Shown piece after piece: positions 40,901 through 52,900 of a DNA stretch of 64,000 bases (positions are counted from its first letter, which is position 1; every line of letters begins with the position of its first letter). The DNA comes from Mactromeris polynyma (taxonomy: Eukaryota; Mollusca; Bivalvia; Venerida; Mactridae). The DNA is taken from the NCBI GenBank assembly GCA_032209605.1, contig JASFXZ010000001.1, positions 43,590,619 through 43,654,618 of the forward strand, in the 5' to 3' direction. The notes under the pieces are model-generated. The model was not told where the DNA came from. It did not search any database and saw only the letters and a list, made by a program, of their open reading frames with translations. The position numbers were made by a program, and so were the translations under genes.

Positions 40901-43900
40901 ACCCTACATGGACTGAAGTTGTCAGCGAGAAACTTGTGCAAGCATTGGACAAGGTGAATGATTTGGAACTGTTTATAGAAGAAGGTAAACCAGACATGAC
41001 TGAGAAGTCGGAGAAATCTGAGGAGGAAGACAAGGAAGTAAATGGTCAGTGACGTACTTGTAGCTTTTATTTATCGACTTAAAATTTGAATGATTGATAT
41101 ACAATGAAACCTCAATAATAAAACCACCATTGTTTCAAAAGAAAGTCTTAGTTTGGAGGTAGTCTGATTATCAAGTTAAAATGCGCTAGAAAAAATTCAA
41201 AAACTTGACCATAAAAATGCAGTGTTATTAATGATATGGTATTTAAGTGCAGTTTTACTGTACTGTATTGATTGCCTATCATATATAGTTGTCTCTACAA
41301 TACTGCAGGAAATCATTTTATTCTGCATTTTGAATTTAATGCTGTAGGCGATATTCAAGTTTTGTTGTTGCTCTGGTCAATTTGTAACTACTTGCAACTG
41401 TCAAAAAAGGTTTGTAATAGTATTGTGTGATATAATTTAAGATGAGAAGCATAGTAAAGATGAAGGTGATAGCAAGTTGAAGCAGTATGCTTGCCCTGAT
41501 GATGATACAATGAAAAGTCTTTGCTCACAGGTAGGTTGTATGTAATGGTGACACAGCTTACTGACTCTCTTATTTTAGAAACTGTTCCATTATTGAATTT
41601 CAGTGGCCTTGTGTTTTCTTTTCTTTTGTAATTATGTCTCCCCCCAGATGAGAGAGACGTACTGTTTTTGCTCAGGTTGTCTGTATGTCCGTCCATCTGT
41701 ATGTCACAAATCGTGTCTGCTCCATAACTTTTGAACCACTTTAAGGATTTTGAAGTCACAGACCTGAGAATTGATAGTTGAAACTTATTTATTTAAGATC
41801 AATTGTGTCAACAGTTATTACAACATATGTTATTCACTCTTGATGACTGCTTCCTGGGTTACTAACCAGTACTCATGTCTAGCTTAGGGATTGTAAGATT
41901 AGCTGTTCAACCTCACCCAAGAAATGAGAAATGTTGGCGAATATTTTCTGCCATTTCAGGTTTGGCCATGTCTGGCTATACTTGGTGGCCTGGATTCTGG
42001 TTTGCGTGTTGGTGGAAGATGTCAGCATCAAGGTACATCAAAGCTTGGTATTGTACTAGGAGTGACGAGTGCCGGGGCATCTACTGTGAAAGTACAATGG
42101 GATAATGGAGATGTTTCTATCAGGTTAGAAGTTACATACAAATGTTTTGCTAAAAGTAAATAATATTATTAAGCAGCGTTACATATTTCGCCTCTGATCA
42201 CATGGCTATATGTTAGTTTCAAACCATCCAAATTGCATTTCAAATCACAAAAACATCTTCTCGTAGTTTGATATTGATGTGTTTCTGAAAGTAGCCAAGT
42301 TTAGCCATCAAAATGAAAGTATGGATTTCGAAAAACCATCCAGGATCTGCTGATTTATCACATTAATTACGAACATGGAATGACATGACGTATTGTTTCA
42401 AATGTATATTTTTCTTTATTAATAACAGTTAGACATTTATCCAGTTATTAAACTCACTCATGACTAGCTACTAACATTTACTCGTACATGTACAGTCAAA
42501 CCTTGTTTATTCATTAACCTTCTTTCTGAATACTTGGTATCATCCGAACTAAATATCAGGTCCTGGTGTATCTTCATATGAACGTCGAATTGAAGTGAGC
42601 TATTTGTAACCATGTATTATTCGAAATAAATTTCGAACCCAATGAATTAGAATGAATGAGGTGCAGCTGAGTATTTATAATGTAAATGTCTAATCTGATG
42701 AATCATATTTTTTTTTTTGATATTTGAATGTTTTTAAAATATATGTCTTTCATCTTAACTGTAATGTATTTCAGTGATCTCTCAGTGTGTACATTGAAGC
42801 CTATACCCATACAAGCATTTGATATTGGATTACTCACTGGATTTACAGCTAAACATTTGGAAGTGTTGATGAAGTTGACTTACTTATCCATCGATAAATT
42901 TAACCCCAAACAAAAGGTTAAATTAATGCTTTTCGCTTCTTTAACCCACCATAGTTGTTCAGTTATTGTTTGTATGTTGATAAAAAAATTATTTGTCTGA
43001 TGTGGACAGTCAGTTTACCAAATGAAAATGCAGCCTATGTATTACTGGGCTTTATACTGAACTGGACTATTACTTACCATGAATGTAAAATTTGCTTTAA
43101 TTTTATATGTTTATAATGGCTAGATAATTTAATCCATTCAAGAGTTATTTATTGGAAACCAATTTTTAAGCACAAAAAGGGCCATAACTCCTCCAACAAT
43201 TTGAGAATTGTATCTGAAGTCAATCTTAACCAGTATTTTATGATTCTAATTCCTATGCTTATTTGCCCAATATGAATTGAATCAATCCATCCTTTAAGAG
43301 TTACTGATTTGAAAACTAATTTTTGAAATAAAAAAGGGCCATAACTCCTCCAGATATTTGCAGATTGTACCTGAAATCAAACTCGACTTGTATTTGATTA
43401 ACCATCCTTCCTAAAATTAATTACTAACCAAAATTAAAAAATATCTTTGCTATGCGTGGGTGTATTGACATCAAACTTGGTGAATAGTATGAACAAGGGG
43501 AGTCTCAACTCACTTGGGATTGCTTTTGGGCTTGTTCTGTCCAAAGTTACTGTTACTAAAATTTAAAAATCAGTTTCCACTAATTATCTTCGCTATGCAT
43601 GGGTGTATTGACATCAAACTTGGTGTATAGTTGTTGCATTTATATATAATATATCTAAGTGTGAGTGTTTGTATGCATTTATCACCTACGGCACCTTTGC
43701 AACATTGATAATCATCATGTATTCATTATACAAATAGAGCCTTGGTTTTGTGAAACTTAATTCCTACAAATAACTAGGTTGAAAACCTGGTTTGTGGGCA
43801 TTGCCCATTTCTTGCCTATCTGTCTACTATCTTGTTTCTTATGTAGCCAAAAGAAATGTCACAGAATCAAACAGTCTCAAGTGATATAGAAGCTGATGCT

Positions 43901-46900
43901 AAGGCAGCATTAGCTGAATCTGATGCTTTGATGAAGAAACTGGATGAAGATATAGCCAGAGTGCTAGACATGGAATCTCCTGATCATAATGCTGATAAAA
44001 GAGACAACATGAAGGCTTCAGGTACATGGGTGAAACGTTATACTTGATTAACATAGAATGAAGAAGACATGGTTCAACATTCTTACATTATTCTGATGAA
44101 TTTATGAATTGATTTTTCCACAAATTAAGGTTGATTGGGTAAATTAGAGTAATCTTACGGTCATGCAGTCATGAACTTGGTTATTTATTTGTTGCCAAAA
44201 GGTACTCTTCAAACTTCTTCTACACTTCAAGGTATACCAATAAAACTTAGTATGTTTGAACGGAGTGAAAACATTTAGGGTCAGTCAAAACTGTTCAGGG
44301 TTTTAGTCCCTGATTTCCTCAGACAAAGTGGTATTGTGGGGTACCTGTCAATTTCATTGATGGCAAATAAATTGAAATGAATAAATGTAAATATTATTAT
44401 TAATTTATGTGGATGACATGTTAACAGAGATGCAATTTCATCATGAAGACTTTATTAAGAAGCTCCTAATTGATATTGTTTTACTTTAGATTTGTTTTGA
44501 GCACCTTGTATGCAATATTGCTTGTTACATTCAACCCTTATTATTACAGATACAGAATCTGGTGCTGATCTCAATGACAGTTTTGTGAGTGTGTCCTCAT
44601 CAGCCAGTAGTGGCATCAATCTAGCTGGTAGCTCGGTTTCTGGTTCTGGTAAGTCAGTGAGTTATCATGATCTATTCAGATTTATTGGGAATTTTTACCT
44701 TCAAATTGAGAAAAATATATGCTTTTTTGCATTGTGAATATGGCTGAATAACGGCTAAAAAAAGAGCTGAAAAAAATTCTTCACTGCATAAAGTAATATG
44801 TTCTGTTGTTACTGACTGTATTACAGATTGTAGATCCAGATCAGAAGGAACTGGACCAATGTCAAATAAACCGTTGACTTCATCCAGCACTAATGTAACA
44901 TCAGATAGTAGTTTCCACACAGCTTCCAGTGACATTGAAGGATTCGATTCAGTTGCACAGGGTATTTGTCTTTTCCTTTCATTTATTTATGCTATATTTG
45001 CAGTAATGTTATTTTTTGGGTTACAATAACCATCAGAGTGAAAATGGTTCCCAGTCAATTACTGGAGGAAACTTGGGGCTTAAGGTCATGTAGGGTCAAT
45101 TACTGGAGGAAACGTGGGGCTTAAGGTCATGTAGGGTCAATTACTGGAGGAAACGTGGGGCTTAAGGTCATGTAGGGTCAATTACTGGAGGAAACGTGGG
45201 GCTTAAGGTCATGTAGGGTGTTTCTCTGTGGTCAGTAGATGATGCTATACTTATGGGCGAGGAGAGGTCAAAGGTCGCTTGATTAATACTATACTTACCA
45301 TTTACCTGTGACAGATTATCATGGGGGGCAGGCGGCAGCTTCCATAAACTGTTTACTGTGTTTCTATTCTATGGAAAATCTTTGGCTTTTGAAATTATGA
45401 AGATTTATTATTGTTACACTAAACGTTCATTTTCTGTGGGTTATTTTGGAGTTTTTGTTTCATTTCTAGGTTCTACTTCAGAACATAGCAAAGATGTAGA
45501 GGCCAGTAAGAGTGCAGCTAATTCATCAATCCATTTTGATATGTTAGAGTACAATAGGGATTCAACGGAACACAATGTTGATAAAGCAAAACAGTCAGCA
45601 GCTAGTCGTGATGATGATGAAAATTATTATGAAGAGTTACTTGCTAAAGCTTTCCAAGATGAACAACTGGCAGCTGATACAGAAGATACTGAGATTTCCA
45701 ATAGTGATAAAACTTGTCATAAACCATCAGCCAGTAGTTTAGAGGAAAACATTACTGAAGGTAATAGGACTGATAAAGCAAGTGTTAATGAGGATGAGCA
45801 AGCATCTGATAAAAGCATTGGTAATATAGAAATGAAATTTAATGTGAATGTTGAAGGTGAAAGAGAGGAAGAGCCAATGGAGGTTGATGCAGCTTTGCCA
45901 GAGAATGTTATTGGTATGAATGCTGATGAAATAGTAATAGAAGTAGTTTGCAGGCCAAAGGAATACCCAACACAATCTACTGGTGTTGTTGAATCAGTTG
46001 ATGATGATGAAGAAAATGCATTGAAGAAAGAATTATTAGCAGTTAAGTTTGCTGATATGCAAATATCAGCGATGAAAGCTGTACAGTGTGTGCTAGTGAG
46101 TCAGAAATATGGTGAGATGTTGTTGGTACCTAAATCTGACCTTGTAGCTGATAGTAGCAAAGCCTTTACTGATGGTACCGTTGTAAGGAAGGATGAAGAC
46201 TTCAAGAAAGTTATCTGTGACTATATGAAAAAGTTGGTATTTGTAGCAACAAGTGTTTCACCATTCAAACGTGTGGTGGAAATTGATGAATTAGACAGAA
46301 CAAGAGCCTTGTTACTGAAAATTGCCTTGCGAGAACAGGCTGAAAGAAAAACTAACCTTCCTCAATTGAAAGGTAAATTGATAAGTTTTTGAGGATGTTG
46401 GTAACTTTTGTGCATTTTTATTTACATTAAAACATTATTTAAAGACCACTACAAATTGAGACTACCAGTTGCCAAATTTTCTTCCTTATTTTGACTCAAT
46501 AGTCAGACCACTTCATAAACAAGACCGACTTTCTTAAGAACTAACTCTGGTCTTATTATTGAGGATTCACTGTAATGAACTATGATTTAAGAAACCTTAA
46601 CGTTATTATACAGCGTGAATTCCTCCTGATCCGAAGGTTGTGAGTTCGAGCCCAGCGAATTTCACAATCCCTAAATTTGGGGCAAGTATTGGGTGGTAGC
46701 CAGGAAGCAGTCATCGAGAGTGATTAGTATAAGTCGTAAGAACTTGTTTTACAATCAATGTAAAATAAATAAGTTTAAACTAAACTAAATACAAAATTTA
46801 AGTATAAATTAAGTTAAAAAATACATGGTTGTTTTTCACTTTCAGAGACCTATTCGTTAGTGTCTCCAATGTTAGGAACACCACTAACAGAGCAGGTATC

Positions 46901-49900
46901 TCCACCTTCACACATACCTCCAAGAACTGTCAGTAGATCTGGATCATCATCATCACAGAATGGAGGAAATAATCGTGAACGAGAATCTCAGAGAACTTTG
47001 CAACAGACATCTATTTTACAATATGTTCAGTCGAGGTATATTTATGTTGTACTGTTTAGTTTATCTGTTGACTGATATTGTATAAATGGTAATGTTGGGA
47101 CATGGAAATGTTTGTGAATTCATGAAAGTTGTGAAAATATCAACCAGCATAAATTTCCTTGTTCACAGAAGTATAATTTTACATACTTGACCATTAAATG
47201 TAACGATACACATTTCAGTTATAATGAATAAATCAACTGAGTTAAAAGTAACTATGCTTGAGAAGTAAAGAGTGAGTGAAATGATTTTATCATTGTATCA
47301 TTTAAGTGCAACTGATGGAGGTCATCAACCGTTAGGTATCAGACATCGTTTGCCACATAGTGTAACAAGATCGCTACGAGATAGTGCAGGTTACTCGAGT
47401 AGAACTCCATCGACATACTTTCCAACAAGTTTAACATCAAGGGATGTGGTGACAGTCCCTCCAACAGCCCCACTGAGTCGTGTACCCCCACCACAGTTTT
47501 CACTCCGTCGAACACGTAGACCGCCTTCACCACCTGTTTTACCTCCGATATTTACACCTTTGATGGAAATGGGATTTTCTTTGTCCCATATTGAGTTAGC
47601 TATTGATGAGACAGGTAAAATTAAGTATTAGAGATTAGTTGTCATGGATACTAAATTTCAAGTTCCAAGTTAAACTGTAATGTAAACCTTACCAAAGATT
47701 AGATAGATGTTTTATAACATTCTTGGTAACTTTAATCTGCTAATGCTGATGAAATTTGTGTCGTCAAGATAATGCGTTTCCTAACTAAGCATTTGTAATT
47801 TATACTGTAAGTTTGACTTACTAGCATTCGGGTATGTGCAGTCCAGTGAGGAAGAGTAGAACAGGGAAGGTCACATTATTAAGACAGGGCCTCCCCTCAC
47901 AGACAGGGCCTCACTGACCAGGCCTCCCCTCACAGAGTGGACCTCATCTAACAGACAGGACCCCACCTCACAGACAGGACCTCACCTCACACATAGGGCT
48001 TCCCTCACAGACAGGGTCTCCCCCACAGACAGGGACTCCCTCACAGACAGGACCTTACCTTACACAAAGGGCTTCCCTCACAAACAGGGCCTCCCCTCAC
48101 AGACAGGGCCTCCCCAACAGACAGGGCCTTCCTCACTGACAGGGCCTCCCCCACAGACGGGGCCACCCCAAAGACAGGGCGTCCCTCACAGACAGGGCCT
48201 CACCTCACAGACAGAACCTCCCCTTACAGACAGGGCCTCACCTCAGAGATAGGCTCCCCTCAGATCGCTAGGGTGAAAATTGAATGAAAAAAATTGAAGA
48301 TTATTAGACAAAAATAAAAACGAAAGAATGTTCTAACAATTGAGCCATAAAATGTTCAGTTTAATCATATAGTTGTGTCATTGGTTTGAAGGTAATTAAT
48401 ATTATTGTTATTTTGGTTTTAGGTGTTGATCAATGGGAAGTCACATCACAGGCAGTTAACAATCTAGCTACATGGATGATTGAACACCCACAGGAAGACG
48501 ATTCAAGAAGGAACCCTTCTGACCCTGGTCCCTCTCAGAGGGACCCTCGTCATCCACTGGATGGAGCGTCTGCCACTAAACAAAATAACAGGCAAGTAGC
48601 TACTTATTATTAGACTGGTAATGAAACCCTCACGTCATTTGTCAAATGTGTTTAACGTCGTTCTGTCCTGTACATGTTATATCAGGCTAGAGGGTAATCT
48701 ATTTTGGTGCAGCTGGCAATAATAGCGACAATGGGAACTTATTGAATAAGTGCAGAGAATTTAGGTAATTAGGTATGTGACAATGTTGTAATTGGTGCAG
48801 GTTTTCCATACTATGTAAACTGAACTAGTATTTGTTAGCCTTAAGAGTGTTGTTTGTTGTGCTGATTGAAAGGATTCATTGTGTGTTTAGTACATATGTG
48901 TTGCTGTTTTCAAGGAAGCTTTTGTTAGTCATTTTGCTTTGAAATTAGTTTCACATTTCTTGAAGTGCATGTGCCCAACCATTGAATTACACACATTAGC
49001 ACAAACTGAGTTTTGATTCTGTATAAATGATTAATTTCACAATGTGCAAATGTGTGCCTATTTTGCCAAATTCAAGAAAGTTCAGAAAATATCAAGAGTA
49101 AATGTTCTTGTCTACAAACATGTAATTTTACACATGTTAAATGTAACATACTTAATTTAGTTATTCACAAACAGCTGATTCACAAACGTGTTTTTTTTGT
49201 TGAAATTATCGGTTATACAGTATGTCGAAAACATTTCACTTTTACTTTATATAGATCTATGACTGTGGTGACACTTGACTCCTGACTTTTGTATTTCTAT
49301 TTTCAGGGAAGAATCAAGTGAAAGTAGCTTACTAGAAACTCTGGTTGATGATTCTGAGAGTAGCGATCCAAACTTTGTACGACGTCCTCGACGATTCGCT
49401 CGTACTCGCCACTTAGATATCCGCAGCTTTCTCTCGTCTGCTGGTCTGTTAATTTAGTTTTTTTTAGATAAGTTATTTTAATTACTGATATTATGAACAA
49501 AACTTCAATAAAGCGTTGACATATTTTCTTTATTGCTTGTGGAAGTATAGTAAGTTAGGTATGATATCATTTACGTCATCACATATACAAGTGTCTGACA
49601 TCATTAAGTATACATGCGCTCAGTGAGTCTGTTCCATACACCTGACTTGAATCTCTATCAAGTATGCAGAATCTCATTCATCTAAGCTCCTCAAATAAAG
49701 ATAAATATCAATTTTAAAAGTTCCTCTGTACACTGATAATGTGTTAATACAGTCTGAAATTATGGAAAACTATGGACACCGATCTTCCACGCTACAGGCC
49801 CTTATCCTAACATTTGCATATTATATGCACACTGTGCCATATGATTTTTATGTCATGGTAGAAACATGCACGTGGATGTGATAAAACAGTTTACTTTAAT

Positions 49901-52900
49901 GATGGGAAAATTAAGTTCCATTTCTAGTCACTGCTCCACCATGTTCTATATTAGCACATAATGTTCTGTTTCTTCTTACTTTCCAGTCAGAAGTTTATTT
50001 CTCGCCACTAAACTATCAGCTCTTGAGAAATTATGTATGTCATCTATTTAGATAACTGAACCAAATAATGGATAACTGAAATGATAGTATTTGAAACTAA
50101 GAGATGCATGTACTGCCTTGGGTTCAGTTACGGCTAAAAGTCGTGAATGTATTGTATTGTATCCCTGGCCCAATGTATCACATTGACTGCACACAGGGAA
50201 CCAAATTGCAAAACAATACGAAATGTGAGCCGCAAATGCCTTTACTGAACGCAGGACTGGTGCAACCCTAATGGTTAGCCTATGTTATATTATGTTATAT
50301 TATATATATAGATGAACGACAATCTGAGGCACAGGACGCTGACGGTGAGGAGGTGGTTGATGAAAGACATAGAGGTTTATTGGATCTGTTTGATGAGGTT
50401 ATGGGTTTACAAAGAGAGCTCTATAATGATATGGGCAATGAAGATATATTCAGTTTCGATAATAGAGAGACATTAGATCTATTCTCAGCACTGGTAAGTA
50501 ATAGATAGCGTATGAATTCACGAGGGTATTTAATTTAGTCAAGGGGCTATGCCCTGTGTGCGAAACTTTTTAGCAGCATATGAATATTTAACACTTGTAT
50601 GACCATAAAAATGTGATAAAAAATAATTACCAACCTTGCCTACTTAATGTTGCTGTTTTTGCTGGGTTATGCCAAACAAACAATTTTTAAGGATGGCGTA
50701 ATTGTTCAACTATTGTGTGTTACAGAGACGTGACATTGAGGACGATATAACAGTAACTTGTGAACTTTGTGAAGAGCAAACTACCCACTTACATAGACAT
50801 ATGAAATCACAACATCCTGGTTGTGGGGGTAAGTATCAGGAGAATTTATATGCTTATGGTATCGCTTGTTTGTAACTAGCTGACAAGATTATAGTCAAGA
50901 AAGGATTGTACAGGAAATGCCACATTTACAAGATAATGCCTCCCTACATTATGCCAGGGAAACTTCAGCACACAAAATACTAGCAGTTGAGAACGTGTAA
51001 ATGACGTTTTACAACATACTGTCCGACTGGTTTATCAATGATTAACAAACTAAAAAAACTGATGTGAGAAAGCTAGCCGTATTGTTATAAAAGTTTGTCT
51101 GCTCGTTGCATTATGTTGTTGCTAATTTGTTAATATTTCATGAATTTTACATGCCTTACATCTGCAAAAGCCCTGTGTACAGGGTAGTCGTCACAAAGAC
51201 TTTCCAACTGTATGAAAGAAAGCTTTCATGAACATGGGGAATGTACATGTATCTATAAACGGCGAGCACTTTATGGAGGTGACTAGGTTTGCAAGCAACA
51301 TGGCAGAAGTAACACATAAAATGGTAGTAAAAAGTTTCTAATTGGCCGGTTTGGACACCAACGACCAATCAGAATGACTTTTAAAAACAATTTGTATCTG
51401 CTTGTCACAAACAAATCATAAAGTAATGTTGCTCATAATAATAATAATAATAACGACTTTATTTAAAGAGGCAACACAGTTGGGCAAGCCCAGTCTTCCC
51501 TGTGAGCCTCTATGAAATATACATGTTTACAACATAATGCTACAGGCTATAGATACACAAACAATTAAAATTTTACCTGAAAAAAAACAACAACAAAAAA
51601 CAATGTATGAGATTATACATAAATATATAACAATATAACAATAGACATGACACTATTTACAATGTAACACTATGTGGCCCACCAGAGTAAAACCATGTGA
51701 GGTATGATCTTTTGAAAGTATTTAGGGTACTTGACTGGCGAATATTTTGTGGTATTTTGTTCCAGATTTTTGGTCCAGAATATGCAAGAGATTTTCTACA
51801 AAATTCGAGTGGAGGTTTTGGAATGTATAGAGTGTTGCTTGAGTGTGATCTTAAAGATGTGTTATTTGTTTCATTAAACAAGTTACACATGTATTTAGGA
51901 AATATATTATTTATTGATTTATACACAAAAACAGCTTTTTTGTAGAGAATACGGTCTTGCATCTTCATCCATTTCAGTTCTTTAAATAAGGTTTGTGTTG
52001 GTGCATCATACGTCTGGTCAAGAATTATTCGAGCTGCCCTTTTCTGGAATTTATATAATTTAGTTTGTTTCATTGGGTTTAACGCCGTTTCTCAACAATA
52101 TTTCAGTTATATACGGCGGCCGGTTCACCTAACCAGTTTTTCCTGGACTGAAATCTAACCAGTACTAACTTACCCTTCCACAAGGAGCCGCCTCATTCAG
52201 GAAATATAAAATGAAATCCTCAGTTTAATAACTACAACAAATTAAAAAAAAAATTGTTTAGAGATCTAGCCATATTGCTAGAGTATAACAAATGAGCGCC
52301 GCTGTACTGTACTGTACTGACAGTAAGTAATATTTGCCCCATATGGCAATATGAAAACGAAGTACTTCGACCATATGGAGTAAAAATTGTTTACTGCTTG
52401 CAAATAGTGACATCACATGTTGCGTTTTCTTGAAATGACATCACTTAGAAGAAGTTTTAAATCCCATAGCAGCGCTCAAATGGTATTTGACATTGACTAT
52501 TTATTCATGTTTGATTTTTATCTTACAGGAAATTGTGAAAACTATGGTTATCGACGTACTGGAAGCTATAATGGAGGTATGCATGGTGGTCAGTGTGGTG
52601 TGGTGTACTCATTCTTCTATCTGATGTGTCCAACATGTAGACAGAGATATCTTAATAAACCAAATAGAAACAATGAGGAAACTGAGTCCAGTACAGAATT
52701 CCAAGACAGTACTGACACACAACCACTTTCTGGTAAGTATATCTTGCTTTTTAATGGGAGGTTTCAGAGTTATTTCTTGGACCAATTACCCTGACCCTCC
52801 TGACCCTTATTGGCATAATTTCACAGTAGACTGATTATCTAAATTTAACTTAGTCTCTAATCCGATTTGCTTCAGCTCTCATCATATTGATGTATGTTTG

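Noticed and set aside
41388..41759. Minus-strand open frame of 123 codons
   Set aside because: It overlaps HERC1 exon 35 in antisense and a dispersed intron repeat.
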